A stretch of DNA of 64,000 bases from Certhia americana (lineage: Eukaryota; Chordata; Aves; Passeriformes; Certhiidae): positions 96,780,705 through 96,844,704 of the forward strand of contig CM031857.1 of NCBI GenBank assembly GCA_018697195.1. The letters are read 5' to 3'. A program made the position numbers and the translations under genes. Position 1 is the first letter of the stretch. The number at the start of each line of letters is the position of its first letter. Below, piece after piece: positions 1-13,800 of the stretch. The notes beneath the pieces were generated by a model that saw nothing but the letters and a program-made list of their open reading frames with translations, was not told the DNA's origin and searched no databases.

Positions 1-1
1 T

Positions 2-1864
2 AATGCAGGAACTGTGAGCAAACTGCAGCCATCCTTGTCCAGCACCGACGTCAGGTTTGCACAGTCTGCTTACACTTACCACCACCAGCACCAGTACAGC
101 GATGAAAGCACCTTTTATCACAGTGCAAGAATCTTAGCTGCACCTAAAGATCAGCAACATTATCTCTCCTACAGTGGCATTCAGGAGTTAACTACAGATC
201 GTTTTCATGGCTACAGTCCAAACCAGGCCAGTTTGCTCAATACGTCCTCTTTGAACAGTGCTGCTGAACAGAAGGTGGACAACACTGGACAAAGTCGGTA
301 TTACTGTGTGACAGCAAAACAGCCTCCTCAGGGAAGCTCAAAGCCACTACAACTCAAGGATGACAGCTGGAAACCTGCAGTGGGAACTGATGTGTCACTT
401 GGACATCATGAAAATTCTGCAGTTATTACAATGGCCCCAAACCCAAAATACTATCTACCTCAACAGCCTATTGAATCTTCACTGACAAGGTGTGACAACA
501 GTAGTCATTACCCAGTGGACAGAGAGGGAGATGCTAGGTGTGCTGTAGTAGAAGAATCTAAAAAACCTAATCATACTGAAAAATCTGGACAAAAGAAAAG
601 CTGTGAGAACAGCTCTGAGGAAAGTGAAACTAGGCACCCTCAGCAGGAATATGTAAAGGGCTGTGTCCTTACCACTGAAAACAGATCTACTCAGAAAGAT
701 TTTAAGTGGGGGAAAGATGAGAGTAGCAAGATTTCTCCCCAGAAGACGCCAATGTTGCACTCTTTAGCTCAGGAAGGGAAAAAACAGTCTGAGAACAACC
801 CAGAGGCAGAAGCAGAGGGACAGACTTCATTTGACACTCACCTGTCTAAACAGGCACGAAGGAGTGATCGTTTTGCAACAACCCTCAGAAATGAGATCCA
901 GATGAGAAGAGCAAAGCTGCAGAAAAGTAGAAGTACTGCTACACTAGTAGGGTCATCTGAAACAGAGGAGTGCAGTGAGACCTGTAAACCAGATTCGACA
1001 GAGAATGTCACCACCTCCCCAGACACAAACTTTACCAGCACCTACAAAGATCACCTCAAGGAAGCACAGGCCAGGGTTCTGAGTGCGACCTCCTTCAAAC
1101 GTCGGGACTTGGAGCCCAGCCCCGTTGAGTATCTCCCCAGGTCACCTGAGCGGAAAACTGGTAATTACAACTCTTCATTACTGGCTTTGGTTTCTGAAGA
1201 TGCCTCTGGATTCCTTGAGGCTACACAAGCCAAACCAAACCCTACAGGGAGTGGCAGTCATCACATTTCTCGGATTGGAGCCAGGAAGAGGTTCACAACA
1301 GAGCAAAAACTGAAGTCATACTCAGAACCAGAGAAGATGAATGAGGTGGGCATGTCAGAAGATGAATGCCACGCTCACTGCCGTCCAAATATATCTGAAG
1401 AAGCCCTGGGCTCATTTGCAGACAGGTGGAAATTTTTTGAAGAAACAAGTAAGCCTGCATTTAGAAAATCATCACAGAAACCAGGTTCCCATGGTCTAGC
1501 AGAGGGACAGCCTGAGAGGCCAGATAGGAAAGCACAAGAGGGAGAGGAGCTGTGGCATGAGAGAAGAGGTCGGGTAGCCTCTGCTGGAATTGAAACTGCT
1601 CATGCTTCAAAAGAGAGTGTCCACCATAGCAGCAGCAATAGGGCTGCTGAGAGGATTGGGAAATCTGCACAGCCACAGCGCCTGGGAACCTTTGCAGAGT
1701 ATGAGGCATCATGGAAGGAGCAGTGGAAGCCAATAGAGCCAAGGGGCTCAGGAAGGTACCATTCAGCTGATAATATCCTCGACACAGGCCATGAACAGCA
1801 TGGGAAATCACAATACACCCATGAGAGGTCTAGGTCATCCCCTTCCACTGACTTCTACAAACAG
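2..1864 (+). CDS. SHROOM2: SHROOM2 large internal exon (5' truncated by window edge), contains ASD1
   Basis: The frame is open from base 2 with no stop up to the donor CAG|GTACAA after base 1864. It encodes 621 residues and ends in phase 0 after ...STDFYKQ. The GTG at 14 is an ordinary valine codon, not a start. The first two thirds is low-complexity, rich in Ser, Gln and Glu. A basic stretch near bases 850-950 ([20 protein letters not shown]) precedes the ASD1 core at about 1046-1120 ([18 protein letters not shown]). A second conserved segment at about 1268-1350 carries [18 protein letters not shown]. These motifs are typical of Shroom actin-binding regions. Reading continues 34 codons into the intron to a TAG at 1964-1966; that part is intronic. 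Probably exon 4, the giant exon of the family. Confidence 0.92.
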
Positions 1865-4800
1865 GTACAAATGTCTCTTGCATTATCCTTTAAGTTGCTC
1901 AAGGTGGTGAAGGACAGTAGAGGAGTTGAGGGTAAAAGAGAATTTTTATGCAAGTCTCCAGTTTAGGAACACTATGTAATATGATGTTTGCCTTTTGTCA
2001 GTAAAGGAGTAAATCTTTTAGGTAGCTATCTTAAGTAAAATGAGGAAGATCAAAGTTTGTACTGCACAAGAGCAACTGAATCAAAGTAATTTCTTGTGCG
2101 TTGTAGTCAGATGGAAAAAAACATGATTGATTTGCTAATATCCTCTTTTTTACAATGGATATTTTGAAGGTTCAAAACAATTTTCATTCAGATTATTTTT
2201 TCATTGGTGTGGCTGTGTTCCCTGTTTTCTTTGGTGCAGCTGTATTTCCTGTTTGAATTCTCTGAAACTATGAAGGAAAGTATTCCACGTGTAAATAATA
2301 CCTGTATAATTTTTTTAATGGTCTAATAATGTTCATGGATTTCCTCTTTTCTTCTAAACTTCCTTCATGCAAAAGCTACATAGGACAAAAATTCTGCCTA
2401 ATAAAGTTTAGAGATTTAGAGATTACAGATATACCTGTTAATGTTAAAGCCACAGCAACAATGAAACTGCTTAATGTTTTGTTTTATGTCAGTTTGCTTG
2501 ATTTGTATGCATTTATTCCTTAGAGAGATGCCAAACTTCGGTTCAACTTGCAAGTAAATATTAGGTTAATTTTTAACTGAGCAGGGCCAGGCAATGGTTG
2601 GCAGGTGGCGCTGGAAGTAAACAGAGAAACCAAATCTCTTTAGTTCTCTGTTAAAAGATGTTGTTCAAGCTACTACACGATTGCCTGATATGCATAAGGG
2701 GTTATAGAGTTTTCAACCTGTGTTGAACTCCGCCTTCTGCAAGAACAGAATTGAAGCAATGCAGTTGTATATTAATTTTTCTTTATTTTTTCCCCCTCTT
2801 GGTAAAAACATTGCATACATAAATACACAAGTCACCTCTATGTGTGTGTGTGTGTGTGTATGTGTGTGTGTGTGTGTGTGTAGACATGGAGTAGAAAGAG
2901 CATAGCTCAAAAAGAAACTAAAATGTTGATCCCTTAAAGTTGTGGACTGTCTTTCCATAAGTATTTTGTGTCTTTAAGTTTTGCAGAAGTTATTTTTGAA
3001 CTCTTATACACAGATAATTTACTAGGATAGCCATTCCAGACACTGAAAATATTCACCTGGATGTTACTTTGAAAATTAAATTCACTAAATTATTAAATAA
3101 TTGCCTACCCAGCAGAAAAAAAAAATCATATATCCCTGTATGCATTTCTGTTTTATTAGTCAGTGCCCCTAAGTTCAGTATAGGCCTCCTGGGGCCGAAA
3201 GCAGACACCTGTTTAGGCACCTGGAAAATATGGTGATAAGTGCATTGAAGATGCTTACAACAGATTGAAGTAAATAAAGATGTTCTTTTGCATATATGAT
3301 TCAGATTCTTCCAGTGCTAATGCACAATTAAATTTCCTGTAGATTCAGTGTTTGTAATGCAAAGCTATGCTCTGGGTGGGGTTGTTTGAAGATTGTGAGA
3401 TAATAACATTCTGGAACAGCACTGTTGGTGTTTTACTGAGAAACTGTACTGAAAGTACGCACATTGGGATTCACAACTTGCTGCATACGTGCATCTCCTA
3501 AAATGTGAGAAACTCTTCTGCAACTTCTGTGCCTTTTTTTGGGGTTTTGGTTTGGTATGGGGCTTTTTTCCGTCCCAAATTGAAGTTGCAAACGTTTATA
3601 TAAATGTTAAGCTCTTTTGTAGATCAGCAAAGTAGCAACACAAGCACAGCCAGGGAGTGCAGCACAAGAGGTCACAGAGAACACTCTACTGTTTAAAACC
3701 AAACAAGCTTAAAACATGCTATGCTCTTGACTTCATGTATATTCAAACACAGCAAACCCACAAATAAGAGGTTCCATAATCACAGATTTTTTAGGAGTCT
3801 GAAACATGATGACTTGGTCTCTTACTTGTACTATAAACCTCTTTTAGGAACTATCAGTTGAAGTAAGGAGGCAAGCAGAGGTTTTAAAGGAAGATGGGGA
3901 GTGTATTTTCTCTAACATTAACAAACTGGATGAAAGGAATTGCACTGTAAGGTAAGTATAGTATTTCTTAATTTCTCTCTCTAAAAGATGTGTTTTTGAT
4001 AAATCTTTTTGACAAATTTCTCTGATCTGATCTTTTCCTGACTCAAACTGCAAGTATTGCTGTAATGATTTCAGAGTTTCTTCAGTGCCTTTTTCCCTTA
4101 ATTCCCTCCTTCTCCCCACAAATTCCCATGTGCGTGATAGAATTAATGTTGGGACTGAAATTTTTGAGGACTCTAGTGTGAGCTTAATGAAACTGTTGAG
4201 TGTTTGTTCAGAGGCAGTTGATTCTTATTTGTGTGCATCAAATGATAGTTATGGGGTTTTTTCGGGGGTAGGTGGGGGCCCTGAGGTTTCCCAAAAGAGA
4301 TTTCCAGTATTGTCTTTGGCAAAGACAGCATGCTGCTGAAATACAGAAGTGCTGTAAATTGGACTTTCCTATCCTTTTGTGCCTTTACAGTACATGAATA
4401 GAAGACATTAAAATTTAACTGTTTGGCGAGCTTCGATTTTCTCTGTTCATTCATGTTGTAATTAACGCACAATGTTTTTTAAACCCGGTTTCAAAGGTGT
4501 GACTGTATGCACAGTGTAGTTCAAATCCTTTCAGTGTCTCGGCTGCTGAGGGTTGTCCCGGTTCTGGCCCATTGCGGTGGAAGCAGTGATTTCAGCAGTG
4601 GTCCATTCTGCGGCGGCTGAAGCCGAGCTGAGGTGTGCTATCGCCAGGGCTGACAGCGCTGGATTTCGGAACAGACCGAACCCATGCATAGGGGGAAAAA
4701 AAAAGAACCTCTGTAGCCTTTCCTCGGTTCTGTAAATCGTATAAATCTCTCACGGCAGAGGAAATGATGAACTGTAGCAAACATACACTCTAGCAGTGAC

Positions 4801-7800
4801 CGTGAAACATTGTAAAAAGTTAGTATTTATTTGTGGGTTCATATGATTATGTTTCGCATTGCTTATGGCTTAGCTGAAGAGATCACCCCCTATTTTTCTA
4901 GCTCTTTGTCGCCTTTTGTACTTCCCGTCGCGATTCCAAGAGGAGCGGCCCGGGCGGGTGCGGCGGGGAGGCGGCGCCATGGGCTGAGGGCGGGCTGCGG
5001 CTGAGGGCGCGGGCAGCCATTGCCGTGCGCCAGCGCCGCCGCCGAGGCACAAAGCCATGCCAATTATACTCCTACGCCAGCGTTTTAGCAGTGTTTGTGC
5101 AGCACAATTCTTGCTTTATAATCATGGAATCCATGAAAATCACATGACTGGGCACCAGCTGCAGTAACTTTTTTATTTTTTTCAGCTGGAGCCTATTTTG
5201 ACATACTAGTTTTGAGGTAGTATTTGGCCGTGTTACCGCATTACAGAAGGTTTTGTGAAACGGTCTCTTTCGCTTTTTCTCAGCATTGATATGCAGAGGG
5301 CTGATATGCCTTCTGTATTCAAAAAGCTAACTAATTAAAATCCCTCATTTTGGCATTTAATTCCTGTGTTGTGAACTACCACTGCGTGATAATGAATGGC
5401 TGCCTTATGGGAAAGAACATACATTTCCGTGTGCTTCTTTTTAAAGAAGGCATTCTTGTGCTCAAAAGCAACTGGCCTCATGGCATGGATTGATTTTATG
5501 ATTTTTGAGCTGCCCTAAAGGCATTTAGTTTTCTATTTTTAAAGTCTAGCAATCTGCAAATGGCCAGCAAATCTGCCTAATTCAGGGTATATTGTAGAAC
5601 ATGAATAGTAACCAAACCTGACCATAAGTTCCTTATGGTCATATTTAATACTCTCTTTTAAATTTTACGTTTGGATTAAATTGCTGGCAGCTGTTATTTT
5701 GTGCTGCTGAGACCTGTGTGCTATGGTGGCCTTTGTGCTAGTGAAGTCAGTGTGACAGGGCTGAACACAGGAGTGGCCCTTCTGTATTTGTGGGTGTGAG
5801 ATTTGCAGGAACCCAAGCTGAGAGACAGCTGTGGGTTCTGTGGGTGCTTTCTCCCACTTAGAGACTGTCCTATGCTATGGGGTGCCTCTGGCCTCCCTCC
5901 CCTTCAGCTGTTTTGAGAAAAGAAAAACAATATTAATTTGAAATAAACTTTGAATATTTACCATTTACAGCTTCCCTGATTATTTCCTCAGAAGTACAAG
6001 TCTTTTAAATGTACTGAATCTAGAATGAAAAAGGGTTAGAATATTGTAACAGCAAATGGCTTTTTAAAAACAAACAAAAATAATGATGTTTGATGTTTGC
6101 TTTTTTTCCTGAGCTTTTTGCCACAGTATTTTCTTGGCTGTTCTTCTTTAGCACAGAGTTATAAAACCTAAACTAACACTACTTTGAAAAATTGGGGGTG
6201 GGGAGGGGGAAGGTGGTGTGTGAATGTTGAGTTGATGAAGATCATTGGTGAACTTCTTTCATCTTTGAGCTCTATTTTTCCCCTCTGAGATTACTGAGTG
6301 CTTCCAGTGAATTTAGGTTGTTTCATGTCTCTTTTTAGAAGAACAGCAACATGTTCTTCTGAACTGCAGTATTTAATAGTTTAGGGCATTACTTTTGTAG
6401 GAAGAGAAAATAATAGTCCATAGCAGCCATTGTCACCTCTTATGGAAATACCAAACCACTCTTGTTTTGAACTTACGGGGATGCAGTCATCTAACATGAG
6501 ATGAGTATTTTTATACTGAGGGATTGATGGGATTTTTTGTATGTTCATAACTTTAGGACAGCTTAAAAGCATTATACAATTCTGATCTGTAAAACAAAAT
6601 ATGGTGCTTTTTTTTTTTTATTGATGCCACTCATTCAAATTGCAAAATCTTGCCTTTTTACAGGTGCAAAGCCTGTGCTTCTTTAAACATGTCTCTCTTT
6701 CTGCATTTGTAAAATTACTTATACTGGTTATATAATTACCTCCCTTACAGAAGTCTCCACAATTTCTAAGCTAAAATAGACTTTGAAAAGTTTAAAGAGG
6801 GAAATAGATGCTCTGACCAATAGTCTGTGGCTTCCTGCAGTATGACATGCACACATAAGTCATTCTGCATCAAAAGAATAATGCTTTATGATCTAATTCT
6901 TAAGATTGCCATCTACTAGAGATGTTTACAGCCATTGCCTTTATTTACTTTCTAAGAACATTTGACTTCTAACTTTTAATTTGTTCTTGTGATGTCAAAC
7001 AAAAAGTGAAAAAGGATAGCTAAGATCACAGGCTGCAGAAAATATTTCAACATTTAATAGGTATCAAGCCCAAGAGCATATGTGTGTCAAGTGTAGGACT
7101 CAACTCTAATTAAATTAAACACTGTAAAATACTTCTTTCAGTGTTTTCATACCTTAGTAGTTTCTTCTATTTGAGTTGAGCTCTTGAAGACAGAAGAACA
7201 GCCTTTACAATACAAAGCCAAAATAAAAAGAATTTCTTAATGCCCAAGTTGTCCTAAATGCCCAAGTATAATGTTCTAGAAAAATCTTTGATAATCCAGA
7301 AACAGAAACCTAAACCATGTTCCCAAGTTTTTTATTAGGCTCTTTATAAGGAAGATTTTTCAACAGCTGGTGAATATCTAGGCTCCATGTTCACCAGGAG
7401 CAGCAGCAAATTATTGTGGAAGGAAGCAACACAGGAATGTGAGTGACCTTATGTCTTCTGAATTGAGATGGAAAAGAATTGAAAAATGACCAGTGGTCCA
7501 TTTGTGTATGTGTTTATTTGTACCATGCATATATGGATGTTTTTATGTATATATACACAGACTATAAAACATATGTGTATATTGATAGTTATTTCTCTTA
7601 GCTTTTTCTGATTTGTGACCATTATAGGGGTTGGGGTTTACATATCTATGAGGACTAATTAATAGTGGGGGGAAAAAACCCAACAATCCACAATACACGT
7701 TTGGACAAATTAGTTCCTCATATTTACAATGGTAGATGGTGTAAATTAGTAATTGAAAATGTTATTAGGAACTACACACTTTTTCATAATTCCAGAAATT

Positions 7801-10800
7801 TTAATTTCTGTATTTTGTTTGGGTTTCTTTTACTGTGATGTCACAAATAATGAAGTACCAATATACAGTGTTAGGATCAGCTTAACTAGGAACTGAGCAA
7901 CTGAAATACAAGCCTTGAAGGCTTGGGGGTAATTTATATAGCAAAAGGGCTGTTTCCTTAAATAGTTAATGAGAACTTTTCTTGCCAGCATTGTGTTGCA
8001 TAGCTATTTTAAACTTCTTTATTAAGAATCATAGAATCCTAGAATGGTTTGGTTCAGAAGGGACCTTAAAAATCATCTAGTTCCAGCTCTCCTGCCATGG
8101 CCAGGGAACTTTCCACTGGACTCAGAATCCCATCCAGCCTGGTCATTGACACTTCCAGGTGTGGGAAGTCCACAGCTTCTCTGGATAGCCTGTTCCAGTG
8201 CCTCACCACCCTCACCATAAAGAATTCCTTCCTAATCTAAACCTGCCTTCCTCCATTTTAAGGCCATTCCCCCATGTCCTATCACTACATGCCTTTGTGA
8301 ATAGTCCCTCTGTTTTTCTTGTAGCCCCCTTTAGGTGCTGGAAAGTGTAAGATGTCCCTGGAGCCCTTTCTTTTCCAGGCTGAACAGCCCCAAGTTTTTC
8401 AGCTTGTCCTCAATGAGATGTTCCAGCTCTATGGTCATAGTAGTGGCCCTTCTTTGGACACATTCAAATAGGGTCACGGTTTTCTTCTTTTGAGAACCCT
8501 AGAGGTGAATGCAGTAATCAAGGTGGGGTTTCACAAAAGCCAAGTAGAGGGGGAGAATCCCCTCCCTTGACCTGCTGGCCAGACTTCTTTTGATGTAGCC
8601 ATTTGGCTCTCCAAGCTGGAAGTGTACCCTGCCAAGTCATTATTGAGCTTTTTGTGCACAAACACCCTCAAGTCTTTCTTCTCAAGGATGGTCTTGATCC
8701 ATTCTCAGCCTGAACTTCTGTTTGGGATTGCCCTGACTCAGGGGCAGAACCTGGCACTTGGCCTTGTTGACCTTCCTGAGGTTATTCATTGTTGTAGTTA
8801 TACAGTCAAACTGTGAGTTGCTTTTCCTGACTGAACATTGCAGGACAAGTATGTCTCAGTCACTGAAGGACTTACCAAGACATTACCAGAGCTATGTAAG
8901 CAGATTGTGAGGAAGAAATAGTATGATTTTGTGCAACTGCTTCCTTAGAAATCAGAGGAAAAATTACTTTGGCAAACATTTAATACGTGTGTTAACAAGC
9001 TCCACAGAGCTTTCTTTTCTTCAGGCTGAACAATTCCAACTCTCTTATCCTGTCTTCACGAGAGAGATGTTCCATCCCCCTGATCATCTCCCTGGCACTC
9101 CTCTGGACTTGCTCCAGCAGGTCCATGTCCTTAGCATTTCTTTATCATGAGATACAGATTATTAAGGAATTTCTCAGACCAGTTTTTTTTGCCAGTGATG
9201 TCATTGTGTGTGTCATATAACAATGACACAGTACAGTCTGGACTGTTAAAAAGTTTGTATTTTGTCTGAAAGTGTGAAAAACCTACTGTAGCTCTTCTTC
9301 TGCATGTAGAGGAGAGTAAGTCTAACAGCATCTATTCATGCATGAGACATCCCCTGTAGCCTTTCATCTTACTTAGGTTTCTGTGAATACTTGTAATTAG
9401 TACCAGTTTCTGTGAATACTTGTAATTAGTACAAGCTTCATTGCCATGAACCATGATGTCCTTTCAGTGTACTGGCATATGTGACTGACTAATAACAGAT
9501 ATATAAATATCACACTCTGAGACAGTGGAACCTTGAATCACTGGTACATGATGGTAGCTGATGGATGTTGATGCTTGAAAGCAGACCAATAGTCTACCTA
9601 GGCAGGTTTTGTCCTTTGTGTGAGCCAGGAGCAGATGCTGTGGGGGGGAACAGAAAACCAGGGGAGACCAGGAGCCATGCAGTTGGGTATCTTGTCAAAC
9701 CTCTGCTGGTCTGTCTGTCTTTGAGCTTTGTTGTATTTGAGGGGTTTTGTTCAGTTTTTTTACTGCTGTGAAGTACAAAGATTGTATGTTCATAGAACAG
9801 TCTGTGAAATTCAGCTTTTCCGTCTTGCGTAGCAGTAATTTCTGTTGTACATCACAACAATTTCTGTTGTATACGTTGGTGAAGTACAGGAAAATCTTTC
9901 CTGTGGGTTACTTTGCATTTATTAAATCTGAATAATTTCCTCATAGCAGCAACTGCTGCCACCTAGTTTTTCACTCCTTTTTTGAATCATCTATATCTAA
10001 GGAGTTCTTATGTGAATGATGTGATGAGACAAGTGAGGACTGTCTCATGGGAGTCAAATTTTTAAGAGCCTCAGGTGAGATAGAGTTTAATTTTCTAACT
10101 CATGTGAAAATCCAGTCTCTGTGATCCAGATCACTCTTGTCCCTGTGTGTAGTGACTCTAAGATTGGTAGTGCATCCACAACACGTCTTTTCTACACATG
10201 CCCAAATTATTCTTTGTCATTTTTACTCATTAGTGCAGCTGCTGAATCTCTTCATAAAATTTTTACTTTTCTTGCTTATTTCAGATGTTAAGTTTATGAT
10301 TCTGAAGTTCTCCAGATTCATAATGAAGGTTTTTTTCATTCTTGATCTCTTTGCCTCATTCTTTCTCTTCAGCAGCCTCATATATATACCACCCCAGCAC
10401 TGAGTGTATCACTGTGCTTGAGCAGCTGTCCTAGTATCAGAGGAATGGGTAGCTGTGCATCACAGATCCCAGTTCAGCAATTTCCTGTGGAAGTTTCAGG
10501 TGATTGTCATATGGCCCAGGTAGTGTATGACTACCCACTTTTAACAGTGTGCAGCAATCTGAGAATAGTTCCTACAAAGGCTGTTCTTTGCTTGTGGAGT
10601 TGTGAAGGGGAGACAGTCAAGTTTTTGCTGAAGCCTTATTTTCTTTGTGTTCTTACACTTGTACTTTCATCTCTACAATCTGTTTGGCAAATATCTATGT
10701 TTGAGTTTGTGTCTTTTTTTTCGCCTCTTCTTTTTTACTCCTAACATCCTTAAGGATTTTTATCTCAGCTTTTCTTTTAAAATTTCTTTATTTACTGTAT

Positions 10801-13800
10801 TTTGCTTATACATCTGCTTTGCTTTTCCGGATTTTCCTCATTTGAGTAGGACTTAAGTTCTCTGGTGGATGTTCCTTTCTGCTATTTCATTCAACCATTG
10901 GAGGGGACAGAGAGAGCAAGAAAGTTGGTTGGATGTTTTAGTAGGTGTTACACGTTCCCTCTGAGTTTCATATATTGTCTCTTCAGTTGCATGCTATCTC
11001 TTAGCATTATACCATCTGGCTTGTTCTTTTAAAAATATTAATCTCATTTATGTAAATGCCCTTTTCAAAATTAAATACCACGGTGTGGATTCTTACTCTT
11101 TCAAAAAAGATTTATCTAAATGCATATGGCCACTGGCACAGGGTAGCTCTTCAAATAGCAAAGTTTTGAACCAGATTCTTAGACCTCAGGATCAAGGCAG
11201 AAGTTGCATGATAAATTGTTCCACTTCTAGTCTTTTTCTTCCTCTTGTCCATTTTAAAACTTTCAGGCTGGTTGAGCTGAGAGATGTGTGGGCATCTTCA
11301 TAGGCATCATAAATACATTATTTTGGGATTTGAGGGTTGGTTGTGGCTAAATTAAATTGTTAAAACTTGCAGGCTCCTACCACTGCCTACCCATTCCTCA
11401 CCCTCCTGGCAGCATGCAGCCGGCAGCTGTCAGGTGTGTGTCCTGCAGATTGGTGAGATGCTCCACTTGGGCTTGCCAGCAGCTGCTGGATCTCATTAAA
11501 TGGGTGCTGGACTGCCTCCAAAACCTGTGCTTGGTTTAAAGTACACTACAGTAATACAGCACTGTTTCACCCCATCCAGTTTGGGTATTCTCCACACCCT
11601 TGAAAATGCAGACTCTCCCTCTACCTTTATTAGGTGAACTTTGAATCCTTGTTTCTAAACTTGAGGGTGGCTATCCTGTCTCATATATCCCCTTTTTTCT
11701 CCCTGCAGCTTCTTGCTACCAAGTAGAGTTATTTTTGCTTTAATTGCTCCTGACACATCTGTTCTCCTCACTGTTCAAGCAGTGACAGCTAGGGGTATGC
11801 GAGGCCATCATGGGCTGATAAAAGGAAGTGTTGGAGGGTAGTTTCTTGCCCTGCCTCTAAAGGTAAGTGTTACCAAGCATGGAAGCTGGAAGACGTCCTA
11901 AACATAATTCTGAAATTGGGAGTGAGTGAAAGAACAACACACAAAAGTGTTTGTGGCGAGAGAAACAGAGATAAATTTGTGTGCATTAGTTCGTTTTTGT
12001 ATTCTGGTTTGAGTTTTAAATCTGCTTTCCCTGGAAAGAAGATTAGAATGAAAACCATCTAAAGACCTGCATTTTCATTGCATTGCTTGAAATCCAGCTA
12101 TCTTCATGTAGCCCTGTTGAAGATAATAGTTCGGTATGAAGATTTAGAGCTAATGTAAGATACAGTCTCCAGTGTTTATAGTCATAAAAGCATCCATGTT
12201 CTGATGGATTGTAGATTTTATTTTCCCTTGTTACTTGATGAAAAGCATAATGGGAAATAGGTGACTGATTTGTCTCCTCAGTGCAGCAGTTCACACGTTT
12301 CTGACATACGGAGTGGCTTTATGGTGTTCTGGTACTAAAAGCTGGCCTGTGAAATGTTCACTTTCTGCTATAAGCCCTTAGGCAACATGGTTATGGTTTG
12401 CTGTCACGCAGGAGACTGTTTACATCAGTGAATGTGAGTGAAGTTTTGTGCTTAAAAGTAACGTGGCAGTTACAGCTTCCATTTCTGTTCATGGGCCAGA
12501 CAGACTTGCTGCAGTCTGTTAACCAGTTGTATTGTATTATGTAAACTGGTGTTTTTTCTTGAATTCATTCTCACTCTCTACTGAAATCAAATAAGCAGCT
12601 TTGAGAGGCAGAAATATTTTTGGGGGGGTTATTAACTGGGTATCTAACTGCTCTATGTGATTTTGTGTGCAGTTCAAATAACATTTTCCTCTTAAAGTGG
12701 TCATCTTTAAAATTATCTTTTCATACATATTAAAGCCTTATCCACAACTTCTCTATTAAGTCTTTAATGTGTTCTTGTAGATAAATGGAAAGGAGCTTGA
12801 GCTTTGCTGTGATGAAAGCCACGATGCCTTCTAAAGATGGAGCGTGGGGGTGGCAATGTGCTCATGCAGCATGAAAGCATTCAGTTCTTTCCCTGCAGAA
12901 TCTCCTGCAAGAGAGGGCGCCTGTGTACACAGCACATGCAAAAAAAATCAGGCTGGAGGGCTGTTGATGAAGACTCTGCTCTAAAATTAATGACTTGGTT
13001 ATTTGAATGTTGTTCAGAAAGGAACGTGGTAACATACTGATCTTTTAAAATCATTGTAAATAGTAAAACTTGCAGAGCTGTAGTTGTGGAAATGTGGATC
13101 ATTATTTTCATCAATGAGAACACTTAAAAAATTAAGGGACTAATTGGGTTTTGGGTTTTTTTGGTTGTGTTTTTTTCTTTTTTTTTTAATAAGCAAATCC
13201 AGGGGGTGGGGGTAGAGGAAGGGAAAAGCTTTGAAGTGTCTGAGATCTTTTCCCTGAGGTCAGAAGTTTCTGGTGATGTAACATACAAAACAGACTAAGC
13301 CTTCACTTATCAAGGTTAAAGTTGACAGAGCTTGTATGAACTTGTCAATCATAGGAAGCAGGCAAAAACAAGCCAGCTGTTGTCAGGCATGGCTTTGAAA
13401 ATCCTCTGTGTTACAGTAAATGAGACGCAGAGGTTGAGACAGATTCAGTTCTGCAAGGCTTTCAAACTGGCTGGCACATTTGCAAGGATGCAAAGCTCAC
13501 ATATCCAGTGAATATGGGTAAAAAGCTGTAATTCCTGGTAAGATCGTCTTGTCTTTAGTGTTGAAGCAGGAAAGAAATGGCTAGAGGTGTATGCCTTATT
13601 TACCATTTTTTGTCAGTTCTGAACAGAAATTTGTAGTATTAATTCATACAGTATTTCTTTTGTTCTTCAGGTCTTTGAGTACAGGCTGCGTCTCCTGCCT
13701 CTATCAGCAGAAGCTACAGTAGCAAATTAGCAATTATGCAATGCTTGGTACAGAATTTTATTTTGCTCAGTGCAATCGACTGCTGTGTTTGCTGATGGGT

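Noticed and set aside
1461..1848. Minus-strand ORFs of 116 and 82 codons
   Set aside because: They are shadows of the SHROOM2 coding exon on the other strand, with no family match.
14..1966. Reading the first ORF as a whole gene starting at GTG 14 and ending at 1966
   Set aside because: The frame is open upstream to the window edge, GTG is an internal valine, and the last 34 codons lie beyond a good splice donor at 1864.
2713..2958. ORFs of Thr-His or Cys-Val repeats
   Set aside because: Produced by the TG microsatellite, not genes.
4553..5058. Small ORFs on both strands across the CpG island as new micro-proteins
   Set aside because: GC-rich DNA gives long open frames by chance. There is no domain, the plus-strand one lacks an ATG start, and splice partners are not evident.
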